Part shown: positions 6,715 through 13,188 of the stretch, in pieces
How the letters are laid out: each line of letters opens with the position of its first letter
How positions within the stretch are numbered: position 1 is the stretch's first letter
Source of the DNA: CAZLMF01 sp964560565
Lineage (GTDB): Bacteria; Bacillota; Clostridia; Oscillospirales; Ruminococcaceae
Direction: 5' to 3'
Length of the DNA: 13,188 nt
Assembly (NCBI GenBank): GCA_964560565.1
Contig: CAZLMF010000044.1
Coordinates: forward strand, 1 to 13,188
Made by a program: the position numbers and the translations under genes
The notes under the pieces: generated by a model
Database searches by the model: none
What the model was told of the DNA's origin: nothing
Seen by the model: the letters and a program-made list of their open reading frames with translations, nothing else

Positions 6715-7893
6715 TTACTCATACCTAAGGGCATCAATAGGCTTTAGCTTTGCCGCCTTATATGCAGGATATGCTCCAAACATCAGCCCCATTACTAAAG
6801 AAAAAATAAAGGTAAAAGCAATAAGGGAGAAATTAAGCAGTACCCCTGTCCCCATAATGATACATCCCAGTGCTGATAACCCCACGCCGATGGATATGCC
6901 AATAATACTTCCTATCATAGTAAGCATTATCGCCTCCAACACAAACTCCAGCATTATATCCTTATTTGTCGCCCCTATGGATTTTTTTATCCCAATCTCA
7001 CGGGTACGCTCACTTACTGAAGTAAGCATCACCGTCATTATGGATAGTCCCGACACAATCAGTGAAATACCTGCAATAACCGAAAGCACAACCGAAACTA
7101 TCCCAAGTATCCCGTTTAACTGCTGTTTTTGCTTGAGCAAGTTGTTTACATTTATCGGTGTACCGCCATTTAGCTTTGAAAGTGTTTGCTTAATAAGCTC
7201 CGGTGTATCCGAATTACCTGAGTTGTCCGAGAGCTTAACCGCCACTTGATCAAAGCTTGCACGACCCGTCATACCCTGCATTGTGGTGAATGGAATATAC
7301 ACAAAGCAGGGTATAATATCCGAAAGCAAGTTTTGCAACGTGCTTACCCCCGACTTAACCACGCCGATTATCTCAAACTCCTTATATCCGCCGCCGATAT
7401 AAACGTTGATTTTTTTGCCAATGACATTCGTGCGCTGATAAGCCTCCATTGCAATCGATTCGTCTATCACACAAACATTGTTGTTTGATAGCAAGTCCCC
7501 TCTGTCAACAAGCCTGCCGTGAATCGACTCAAGTGAAATTATTCTGTTTGCGTTTTGGTCAACTCCCCACACCATGCACCTTGTCACTGTATCGATTAAT
7601 CTACACTGCGAAAGCTCTGCCATTAGGGGCATTGCTGATTGCACACCCTCAACCGTTCTTATTGCCTCCACTTCATCTGCCGACATTACACCAAAATCCA
7701 GACCCGACGACACCATGACGCTATCTATCCCCATATTCCCAAGCTCTGAGTTGATTGTATGGGTGCCAACCTCGCCTATTGAGGATATTACCACCACCGA
7801 AAGCACACCTATGGATATCCCTGCTATTGTAAGAAAGGAGCGCAGCTTACTTCGAAATATGTTCACAAGCGCCTTTCTAATGAAGTCTGACAT
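6715..7893 (-). CDS. MacB/FtsX-type ABC transporter permease
   Basis: A 392-residue membrane subunit. Residues about 17-40 are the first membrane span (SFLTIAGISIGVLSVVVISS). An extracytoplasmic MacB periplasmic core domain fills about 41-260. Three C-terminal spans lie near 264-288, 316-340 and 350-378. Between spans 2 and 3 is the hallmark SVSERTREIGIKKSIGAT, and the end is AYKAAKLKPIDALRYE, both typical of FtsX/MacB permeases. Such mechanotransmission transporters work with an ATPase and an adaptor to export peptides, lipids or drugs, or to signal. I chose ATG at 7893, which follows AGGAGGG, over the longer frame start at 7932. It overlaps the upstream adaptor gene by 17 bases, implying coupled translation. 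No ATPase gene is adjacent. Substrate unknown. Confidence 0.92.
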   Translation of the reverse strand: MSDFIRKALVNIFRSKLRSFLTIAGISIGVLSVVVISSIGEVGTHTINSELGNMGIDSVMVSSGLDFGVMSADEVEAIRTVEGVQSAMPLMAELSQCRLIDTVTRCMVWGVDQNANRIISLESIHGRLVDRGDLLSNNNVCVIDESIAMEAYQRTNVIGKKINVYIGGGYKEFEIIGVVKSGVSTLQNLLSDIIPCFVYIPFTTMQGMTGRASFDQVAVKLSDNSGNSDTPELIKQTLSKLNGGTPINVNNLLKQKQQLNGILGIVSVVLSVIAGISLIVSGLSIMTVMLTSVSERTREIGIKKSIGATNKDIMLEFVLEAIMLTMIGSIIGISIGVGLSALGCIIMGTGVLLNFSLIAFTFIFSLVMGLMFGAYPAYKAAKLKPIDALRYE

Positions 7894-8839
7894 ATTCGCC
7901 CTCCTGCACCTGAGAGGGCCTTGCAATAACAAGGTCGGATGTTCTGACTCCTGATACCACCTCCACCGTCACCGAAAGCTCCCTGCCTGTGACTATATTT
8001 TGCCGTACTGCTTTTCCTGACTTGTAAATATAAACATACTCACTCCCGTCGTCATCCTGCATTATTGCGGTATAAGGTAGTGTTCTTAGCGCCTTTGGAG
8101 CTTCAACCTCTATTGTTGCAAGCGCAGTAAATCCAGCTTTAACTGCATTATCGGGCGCATCAAGCTCTATTATCACATCCACCACTGTTTCCTGCGCTGT
8201 GCCTATAAACTTCTTGCGTGCTTCCGGGTATACCTTAGTCACCTTGCCGGTATATTCTAAGTACCCAAAGCCCGAGCCTGTGACAATAGCAGTTTGCCCG
8301 ATTTCAAGCTTTGGCACTTCGCCTTCCGCCACTGCCACCTTTACGATAAGGTCACTGCTTTTTACCGTAGTGACCGCTGGCGAGTCCGGCTCCAAAAGGT
8401 CGCCCCTTGAAACATTCACGGCACTGACATATCCACTTTCAGTAGCGACTAACTGTTCGGGGAGCTGTTCATCAGATATTGGCATATCCTTTGACCCCTG
8501 TGACGCAATAGCTGCGGTATATAACTGCGAATACCCTTGAAGCTCCGATAGCTTGCGCATGGTTGCACTGCGGTTTATACGGCAAACCACATCCCCAACC
8601 TCGACATAATCCCCAACATTCACCATCACATCAAGGATTATCAGCGGAACTTCAGCGGTAATATCGGTCTTTGTGCGATTTTCAATTTCGCCCAATGCAT
8701 CTATCTCATTGTAGTGCATCTCCTTGCCAAGCTTTACGGTTTTAACGCTAGGGACAAACCCACCTACCACCTCGGGCACAAAAAAAGTACAGCATATTAG
8801 CGCCGATGCAAGCAGCATGACAAATATTGTTTTCTTCAA
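7877..8839 (-). CDS. HlyD/MacA-family efflux adaptor (membrane fusion protein)
   Basis: A 320-residue exported adaptor. Residues about 4-24 are a signal peptide or anchor with two Cys near its end. A first barrel-sandwich half (IILDVMVNVGDYVEVGDVV) and its partner half (ATESGYVSAVNVSRGDLL) flank an unusually short linker of about 50 residues, where larger family members have a long alpha-hairpin. Beta-barrel and membrane-proximal regions follow (KLEIGQTAIVTG, KKFIGTAQETVVDVIIEL, LPYTAIMQDDDGSEYVYIY). The short hairpin fits a Gram-positive cell with no outer-membrane partner. It probably docks on the permease encoded by the overlapping downstream gene. The start is TTG at 8839 with GAGGGG 8 bases upstream; the nearby ATG upstream is immediately followed by a stop. 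Confidence 0.87.
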   Translation of the reverse strand: MKKTIFVMLLASALICCTFFVPEVVGGFVPSVKTVKLGKEMHYNEIDALGEIENRTKTDITAEVPLIILDVMVNVGDYVEVGDVVCRINRSATMRKLSELQGYSQLYTAAIASQGSKDMPISDEQLPEQLVATESGYVSAVNVSRGDLLEPDSPAVTTVKSSDLIVKVAVAEGEVPKLEIGQTAIVTGSGFGYLEYTGKVTKVYPEARKKFIGTAQETVVDVIIELDAPDNAVKAGFTALATIEVEAPKALRTLPYTAIMQDDDGSEYVYIYKSGKAVRQNIVTGRELSVTVEVVSGVRTSDLVIARPSQVQEGEYVRLH

Positions 8840-8872
8840 TTACATAACCCCTCTTTTATATCTCTTATCATA

Positions 8873-8900
8873 TTGTAACAACTTTTATTCCAAATATTAT
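8873..8900 (+). promoter_or_regulatory. Possible promoter of the 63-residue Cys-motif gene
   Basis: TTGTAA at 8873-8878 and TATTAT at 8895-8900 are separated by 16 bases on the plus strand, in the 139-base divergent interval. The -10 is good and the -35 poor. The minus-strand adaptor gene must also start here, but I could not fix a clear -35/-10 pair for it. Confidence 0.3.
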
Positions 8901-8978
8901 GAGAGAATAAAATTTTCATTGTTTAGCACAATAATAGCGTGCAAACTTGAAAAGGAAAAGAGAAAAGGGGGACTGCCA

Positions 8979-9170
8979 ATGAATCTAATTCCTTGTGCAA
9001 AAGACTGCAAACACCAACTTGATGGCTATTGCGGTCTCAAGGGTATAGAAACAGTAACAGGCTCTGCCAATGATTGCTGCCATTATAGCAGCCACCTCAC
9101 GAATAATTACAGTAACATCACAACACCCATTCCTAACAAATCCCCAACTCAAGCTAAGGCAGACAGCTGA
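8979..9170 (+). CDS. 63-residue protein with an N-terminal five-Cys motif
   Basis: ATG at 8979 follows AAAAGGGGG. Residues 1-36 hold a compact motif: C6, C10, then HQ-x3-Y-C18, a VTGSA turn and C33-C34-HY. The remaining tail is Asn/Thr/Pro/Ser-rich and looks disordered. Short clostridial proteins with this PCxKDCxHQ-x3-YC head are common and often carry a mistaken label of hydroxymyristoyl-ACP dehydratase; nothing enzymatic is visible here. The Cys/His arrangement suggests metal binding or disulfides, which is inference. A longer in-frame reading begins at 8724, but that part lies antisense to the adaptor gene and is rejected because the ribosome binding site and motif both begin at 8979. It is followed at once by a terminator. 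Confidence 0.75.
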   Translation: MNLIPCAKDCKHQLDGYCGLKGIETVTGSANDCCHYSSHLTNNYSNITTPIPNKSPTQAKADS

Positions 9171-9180
9171 ATACCCCCAA

Positions 9181-9207
9181 AAAAAGAGCGGTTTTCACCG
9201 CTCTTTT
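9181..9207. terminator. Bidirectional terminator between Cys-motif gene and radA
   Basis: AAAAGAGCGG and CCGCTCTTTT form a 10-bp stem with a TTTTCA loop. A-runs and T-runs lie at both outer edges, so each strand has a U-tract. It follows the plus-strand stop by 10 bases and the minus-strand radA stop by 8 bases. Confidence 0.9.
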
Positions 9208-9215
9208 ACTATTTG

Positions 9216-10613
9216 CTATTTACTTTGTTCGTTTTGCAGCTTTGCAAGGGCAGCAAACGCTTGTTTAAGGTTGCTAACTCCAATAATATTTATTTCATAG
9301 CCACCTTTTTTTGATAATGAGGAAAGTGCATGCTTTGGCACTATACAATGGCTAAATCCAAGCCTTTGCCCCTCTCTTATGCGAAGCTCAATACTTTGAA
9401 CTGTCCTAATCTCACCTGCAAGCCCAATTTCCCCTATTGCTAAAATTCCCTCGCCAATGGGCTTGTCAGTAAGCCCAGAATAAAGCGCAAGTGCCACACT
9501 AAGGTCAGCCGCAGTTTCGTTTACCCTAAGTCCTCCTGCCACATTGACATAGACATCAAGATTGCCAAAATGAAAGCCCATTCGCTTTTCAAGCACCGCA
9601 AGGATTATCGACATTCGGTTATAATCAAAGCCTGTCACCATACGTCTCGGATTTCCAAAGCCCGTCTGCGTCACAAGGGCTTGCACCTCAGCAAGTATCG
9701 CCCTTGTGCCCTCCATTGTTGACACAACGCAAGTGCCTGACACACCCATAGGTCTACCCTCAAGGAGGAACAGGGATGGGTTTTCCACCTGTTTAAGCCC
9801 CTCATCAGACATTTCAAATACACCAATTTCATTTGTTGAACCATAGCGGTTTTTCACCGCACGCAAAATGCGGTAGTTTAAGTGCCTCTCACCCTCAAAG
9901 TAAAGCACCGTATCCACGATATGCTCCATTACCTTAGGCCCTGCAATTGCACCGTCCTTGTTGACGTGACCGACTATGAATATAGGTATATCCTCGCTTT
10001 TTGCCACCCTCATAAAGAGGTTTGTGCATTCACGCACCTGCGTAATGCTGCCCGGAGTTGAAGAAATGGAGCTTATGTTCATGGTTTGAATACTGTCTAT
10101 AATTGCAACATCGGGCTTTTGTGAAATTATTGCAGCCGCAATTTGCTCGGCATCAGTCGCCGCCGCAATGTACACATTTTCACTTTGCACATTAAGCCTG
10201 TCCGCTCTAAGTTTTAGCTGTCTTGCACTTTCCTCGCCGGAGACATAAAGCACGCTATGCCCTTTGCCAAGATAGGTGCAAATCTGAAGCATAAGAGTGG
10301 ACTTTCCTATGCCAGGGTCACCTCCTAAAAGCACTAAACTGCCTTTAACAAGCCCTCCCCCAAGGACACGATCAAGCTCCGCCATGCCGGTATGATAACG
10401 CACCTCATCGGTGATATCAACCTCACCGATAGGAGTAATCTTAACCGAAGCGGAGCTTATATGTTTTGCCATGCCTGCCCTGCCGGAGGGCATGGGGGTA
10501 ATTTCAGTTTCCTCAAGAGTATTCCATTCACCGCAGGAGGGACATTTTCCGTTCCATTTTAGGCTTTCCCCACCGCAGGAGGTGCATATGTATAGCGTTT
10601 TTGACTTTGCCAT
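9216..10613 (-). CDS. radA: DNA repair protein RadA
   Basis: A 465-residue ATPase that promotes branch migration and D-loop extension during recombinational repair. Domains in order: a C4 zinc finger at residues 10-27 (CTSC and CPSC), a RecA-like core with Walker A GGDPGIGKS at 97-105 and Walker B IIDSIQT at 171-177, the RadA-specific KNRYG at 254-258, and a C-terminal Lon-protease-like domain (GGLRVNETAADLSVALAL) which lacks protease function in this family. Length is normal. ATG at 10613 follows GGTGGAAAG. It lies 32 bases after cwlD on the same strand, so they are probably cotranscribed. In Bacillus radA directly follows clpC; here they are about 5 kb apart with radA upstream of the clpC operon. 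Confidence 0.98.
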   Translation of the reverse strand: MAKSKTLYICTSCGGESLKWNGKCPSCGEWNTLEETEITPMPSGRAGMAKHISSASVKITPIGEVDITDEVRYHTGMAELDRVLGGGLVKGSLVLLGGDPGIGKSTLMLQICTYLGKGHSVLYVSGEESARQLKLRADRLNVQSENVYIAAATDAEQIAAAIISQKPDVAIIDSIQTMNISSISSTPGSITQVRECTNLFMRVAKSEDIPIFIVGHVNKDGAIAGPKVMEHIVDTVLYFEGERHLNYRILRAVKNRYGSTNEIGVFEMSDEGLKQVENPSLFLLEGRPMGVSGTCVVSTMEGTRAILAEVQALVTQTGFGNPRRMVTGFDYNRMSIILAVLEKRMGFHFGNLDVYVNVAGGLRVNETAADLSVALALYSGLTDKPIGEGILAIGEIGLAGEIRTVQSIELRIREGQRLGFSHCIVPKHALSSLSKKGGYEINIIGVSNLKQAFAALAKLQNEQSK

Positions 10614-10645
10614 TTTCTTTCCACCTTTATACGTCTAAATATAGG

Positions 10646-11368
10646 CTATTCGCCCGTTTGCGTCTTTATAATAAACTCACATAGTCCTGAATAAATCGTG
10701 AACGCCACCTTGCGCTGATGTTCCTCAGTTGATAGAAGCGCACACTCCTCTTCATTTGATAGAAATCCGCATTCTATTAAAATAGAAGGTGTCTTTGTAT
10801 TGTACAGCAAAAACAGCTCCTTGCCACAAAGCTTTGTCTCTCGCTTGTTTTCAGGTTGAATACTCTCCACAAACCTGCGCTGCATAACATCTGCAAAGGT
10901 ACCGTTAAAGGAATTTGAATCGCTGTAAAATACCTGCGCGCCCTTATCAGTTGCACCCGTATATCGATTTTGATGGATTGAAATAAAAATCGGATTATTC
11001 TGTTGCTCAATAATTTCAAGCCTATTGTTCATATCCGATATTTTACGCTCGCCACGCTTTTCAGCGCCCTTATCGTGAATTGACACATCCTCCTCACGAG
11101 TCATCACCACCGTGAAGCCGTTAAGCGTCAGCAAATCACGCAGCTTTAGCGCAATTGAAAGGTTAATATCCTTTTCAAGAACACCACTTATGCCAATAGC
11201 ACCAGGGTCCTCGCCACCATGCCCGGCGTCAAGCACTATCACACGCTGTTTAGCGGCAAGCCCTGAGGTAAATACCGCCCTGTCAATATGACCTGCAAAA
11301 ACCATAAGTAAAACTATGCAAGCGCAAAGCACCGCAATCGGACATAGCACCCGTAACCTCTTTCGCAT
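10646..11368 (-). CDS. cwlD: N-acetylmuramoyl-L-alanine amidase, CwlD type
   Basis: A 240-residue zinc amidase (Amidase_3) that cuts the amide bond between MurNAc and L-Ala. Residues 7-26 are a hydrophobic signal or anchor. The catalytic domain starts at VIVLDAGHGGEDPGAIG with zinc ligands H50, E65 (in GVLEKD) and H132 (in SIHQN), and the catalytic Glu at 199 in ILIECGFLSN. All key residues are present. There are no SH3, LysM or choline-binding repeats, and the size and single anchor match CwlD, which with PdaA makes muramic-delta-lactam in spore cortex. A generic vegetative amidase cannot be excluded. ATG at 11368 follows GGGGGAG with a 7-base spacer. It sits between an unknown membrane protein and radA on one strand. 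Confidence 0.85.
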   Translation of the reverse strand: MRKRLRVLCPIAVLCACIVLLMVFAGHIDRAVFTSGLAAKQRVIVLDAGHGGEDPGAIGISGVLEKDINLSIALKLRDLLTLNGFTVVMTREEDVSIHDKGAEKRGERKISDMNNRLEIIEQQNNPIFISIHQNRYTGATDKGAQVFYSDSNSFNGTFADVMQRRFVESIQPENKRETKLCGKELFLLYNTKTPSILIECGFLSNEEECALLSTEEHQRKVAFTIYSGLCEFIIKTQTGE

Positions 11369-11446
11369 ATACTAACTCCCCCACAAGGTATTTGTATATG
11401 CTTATGAAAAAAACAAGCAATATATTCTATTCATTCGGGAAATAAA

Positions 11447-12034
11447 CTAATCATCGTACCTTTGATACTCATTTTTATTGCTACTCCCTCCAATTGCTAC
11501 CTCATTGAAAGTGAACTTGTAGGTCAAATGTATAGCTAGCGGAACTGATATGGGCAGTAGTGCATATAGACCAATTACACCCCAGCCAATATCTGCAACA
11601 TAAGCCGAGGGGCTAAGTCCTCCCTCAACCTCAATCATAGGGGAAAGCGCTGCTGTTAGAGGCAAATACCAAGGGTTAAAAAGCTTATAATAGCCATAGA
11701 AGTCCCCTACTATCCCAGCCTTTGAAAGCGCAAGCAGTATAACTGTTGTATATAAGGGTATTATCAAGATAAGCCCGCATATAAGACAGCGATAATGCAT
11801 CGGCCCCTCAACACGGCGAAGCTTAACAAGGCTGCGCTCACGCTTGCCCTCCTTAAATGCCACAAAGCTCAAAAGCCCCAGCATTACTCCCATTGTGCAT
11901 ATAAGTACCAATATCTTCACCAACGTATTAACCGCAAAAACCATAGCTCCCATTACTATATAGCTTAGTATAAAACCTAAAATCAAATATCCAAAAAATT
12001 CACCTAATAGTGCCGCAAACGACTTTCGCTTCAT
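11447..12034 (-). CDS. Unknown polytopic membrane protein
   Basis: A 195-residue protein I do not recognise. Two hydrophobic spans near residues 9-33 and 36-60 are followed by a strongly basic loop (KEGKRERSLVKLRR), so that loop is probably cytoplasmic. A third span lies near 82-105. An aromatic-proline segment (LFNPWYLPLTAALSP) and a last span near 150-175 come next, then a polar tail rich in Asn and Ser. No catalytic or transport motif is visible. ATG at 12034 follows GGAGG with a 7-base spacer. It is first in a minus-strand run with cwlD and radA, 78 bases before cwlD, behind a good sigma-A promoter. A sporulation or envelope role is only suggested by cwlD. Confidence 0.8.
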   Translation of the reverse strand: MKRKSFAALLGEFFGYLILGFILSYIVMGAMVFAVNTLVKILVLICTMGVMLGLLSFVAFKEGKRERSLVKLRRVEGPMHYRCLICGLILIIPLYTTVILLALSKAGIVGDFYGYYKLFNPWYLPLTAALSPMIEVEGGLSPSAYVADIGWGVIGLYALLPISVPLAIHLTYKFTFNEVAIGGSSNKNEYQRYDD

Positions 12035-12074
12035 TTATCTTCCTCCATTTTAATTAATGCTTTTATTATTATCT

Positions 12075-12103
12075 ATTATATCCTAAGCGAATATTTTCCG
12101 CAA
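12075..12103 (-). promoter_or_regulatory. Sigma-A promoter of the membrane protein-cwlD-radA run
   Basis: On the minus strand, TTGCGG at 12103-12098 and a perfect TATAAT at 12080-12075 are 17 bases apart. The expected start near 12068 gives a leader of about 34 bases. The -35 is weak beyond TTG, so activation by another factor is possible. Confidence 0.62.
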
Positions 12104-12147
12104 GAGTGCAAATCCTACTTATATATTAACCGAAAGGATTGATAATA

Positions 12148-12597
12148 TTGAATGAGGTAAATCCAAAAAGAAAGCAAAGCATCGACTTACTAAGCGCAAT
12201 GTACCAAAATAGCGCAGTAAGCTCCGATTGCATTGAGCGTATACTCCGTCGTATTGACGATACTAAGCTTAAATCTACACTTCAAAATCAGCTTGATACC
12301 TATGAAACAGTAAACAGCACCGTTAAAAAACAGCTTCAGCACGAAGGGCATAAACCAACTGGCGGGCACGATTTTATCGCTAAAACCGCGGCTCGCGGCA
12401 CTGCCCTTAAAACCATTGCAGACCCCTCTCCGAGCAATGTGGCAAAAATCATGATTAAAGGCTCAAGCACAGGAATAATCGACCTGACAAAAGCAGTAAA
12501 CAACTGCTCTCTAGCCGATACCGAAGTGCTAAAGCAAGCAAATGATTATATCAGCCACGAGCAAGCCTATATAGACCAAATGAAGTCATTTTTATAA
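12148..12597 (+). CDS. Predicted four-helix-bundle protein of unknown function
   Basis: A 149-residue soluble protein, almost entirely predicted helix: about residues 8-27, 30-62, a His/Gly/Pro break (HEGHKPTGGHDF), then a Gly-rich GSSTGIIDLTKAVNN helix and a final acidic helix ending QAYIDQMKSFL. The layout resembles DUF2383/PA2169-type ferritin-like bundles, but the ExxH metal ligands are not clearly present, so this is tentative. I chose TTG at 12148 because AAAGGA at 12133-12138 is 9 bases upstream; TTG at 12139 abuts the Shine-Dalgarno. It precedes the short hydrophilic gene by 17 bases, and the two probably form an operon divergent from the cwlD-radA run. If the downstream gene is a spore-surface protein, this may be a sporulation protein too (inference). 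Confidence 0.8.
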   Translation: MNEVNPKRKQSIDLLSAMYQNSAVSSDCIERILRRIDDTKLKSTLQNQLDTYETVNSTVKKQLQHEGHKPTGGHDFIAKTAARGTALKTIADPSPSNVAKIMIKGSSTGIIDLTKAVNNCSLADTEVLKQANDYISHEQAYIDQMKSFL

Positions 12598-12614
12598 TTA
12601 TTAAGGGAGTAGCT

Positions 12615-12893
12615 ATGAAAAATAAACAAAAACAAAAGAGGAAAAATCCCCAGCCGCAGGAGCAAATCACCCCTGCCCAGCCAAATAATATCACAAATGC
12701 AACTGAGGGTATGAGAACCGTATTAAACGGCAACCATACCACCGCCGCACAAGCGAATGTCCTGCCCTATTCACCTCAGTTTATCACCCACCCTGCAACG
12801 CAAAACAAAACTAAAAGTGACGGCTCAGTGGTGAACATAAACCCCGAAAATGCAGAATTTGCACGCAATACCGTAGACGAAAACAAGAAGTAG
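12615..12893 (+). CDS. Short hydrophilic protein resembling a clostridial spore-surface family (DUF3787-like)
   Basis: A 92-residue protein with no signal peptide or membrane span. Residues 1-25 are Lys/Gln/Pro-rich and low complexity. The rest resembles the small DUF3787 / CDIF630_02480-type spore-surface proteins as I remember them: an HxTAAWAN-like block, here HTTAAQAN with Gln in place of Trp, then a spacer and an Asn-Pro-rich stretch before a final AEFARNTVDENKK close to the family's AKEWVDENQK ending. The missing Trp and weak spacer make this a remote or divergent member. AAGGGAG at 12602-12608 lies 6 bases before the ATG. It is the second gene of a probable two-gene operon and is followed by a strong terminator. 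Function unproven. Confidence 0.72.
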   Translation: MKNKQKQKRKNPQPQEQITPAQPNNITNATEGMRTVLNGNHTTAAQANVLPYSPQFITHPATQNKTKSDGSVVNINPENAEFARNTVDENKK

Positions 12894-12899
12894 TAATAA

Positions 12900-12937
12900 G
12901 CAAAGCCGCCAACCGCAAATGCGGTTGGCGGCTTTGC
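12900..12937. terminator. Strong bidirectional terminator
   Basis: A perfect 17-bp stem (GCAAAGCCGCCAACCGC and its complement) with an AAAT loop lies between the convergent spore-like gene and the pcrA 3' end. On the plus strand it is followed by ACTTTTATT; the minus-strand tail is poorer in U, so it may act best for the plus-strand operon. Confidence 0.92.
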
Positions 12938-12944
12938 ACTTTTA

Positions 12945-13188
12945 TTAAAGTTTTTTTAACTTAGCAAAGTTTGCCATGATTTTCTTTGTACCCTTTGTAT
13001 CAAAAGCAACTTCCACCATGGAGTCGTTCGCCATTGCAGTCACCGATAAAATCGTGCCGTCGCCAAATACATTGTGGTGTACTCTCTCACCCACTGCAAA
13101 ATGTAGACTTGGCGCTGACTTAGCCGCAGGACGATCCTTTGCCTGTTCCCTTTGGAGATAGCCGACCTTTTTCTCGCCATAGTTTCCG
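12945..13188 (-). CDS. pcrA: C-terminal end of PcrA/UvrD-type DNA helicase (partial)
   Basis: Eighty codons of a minus-strand gene enter from the right edge and end in tandem TAA TAA at 12947-12942. The reading frame begins at 13187. The readable end contains GYLQREQAKDRPAAK followed by VGERVHHNVFGDGTILSV and MVEVAFDTKGTKKIMANFAKL. This is the SH3/Tudor-like C-terminal domain of PcrA, which in Gram-positive bacteria contacts RNA polymerase and DNA. The helicase motifs lie outside the window, so PcrA is inferred from this tail only. The tandem stops and the hairpin downstream mark the natural end of the gene. Confidence 0.88.
   Translation of the reverse strand, partial: GNYGEKKVGYLQREQAKDRPAAKSAPSLHFAVGERVHHNVFGDGTILSVTAMANDSMVEVAFDTKGTKKIMANFAKLKKL

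Noticed and set aside
10777..11019. 80-residue minus-strand frame inside cwlD
   Set aside because: Alternative frame of cwlD with no family features; cwlD has its full catalytic set.
12551..12742. 63-residue minus-strand hydrophobic frame antisense to the spore-like genes
   Set aside because: No ribosome binding site; hydrophobicity arises from the complement of Lys/Gln-rich codons.

Overview
The window looks like chromosomal core DNA of a low-GC, spore-forming Firmicute, most likely class Clostridia. The reasons are a CtsR/McsA/McsB/ClpC stress operon with textbook CtsR operators, a BofC-like protein, a CwlD-type spore-cortex amidase, small Cys-rich proteins of clostridial type, and Gram-positive ribosome binding sites before almost every gene. 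I see no mobile element, CRISPR array, rRNA or tRNA, and no gene-free stretch longer than about 250 bases.

Left edge (1-1813): the first codons of a minus-strand gene run off the window. A small secreted BofC-like protein follows on the plus strand. It converges, with overlapping stop codons, on a minus-strand CPBP-family membrane protease. The protease promoter carries a perfect inverted repeat over its -10 box.

Stress operon (1780-6373, minus strand): ctsR-mcsA-mcsB-clpC is tightly packed, with translational coupling between mcsA and mcsB. It ends in a hairpin just after the clpC stop. Its promoter (TTGACC, 17 bp, TATAAT) is enclosed by three CtsR-type heptad pairs. CtsR represses the operon. 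McsB, activated by McsA, marks misfolded proteins with phosphoarginine for ClpC with ClpP (clpP is not in this window).

Middle (6481-9207): a 39-residue Cys/Gly-rich single-span peptide, too short for ordinary ORF calling, is followed by a bidirectional terminator. Then comes a two-gene minus-strand operon: a periplasmic-adaptor-type (HlyD/MacA) protein overlapping by 17 bases a MacB/FtsX-type permease. No ATPase gene accompanies them. A 63-residue Cys-motif protein is divergent from the pair.

Right part (9216-13188): a minus-strand cluster of an unknown membrane protein, cwlD and radA has a good sigma-A promoter in front. Divergent from it are a predicted four-helix-bundle protein and a short hydrophilic protein resembling a clostridial spore-surface family. 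A strong bidirectional terminator separates these from the 3' end of a minus-strand PcrA/UvrD helicase gene that enters from the right edge.

No gene set here amounts to a wholly new system. The least explained elements are the transporter pair lacking an ATPase, the Cys-rich peptides, the unknown membrane protein ahead of cwlD-radA, and the two-gene putative spore unit.
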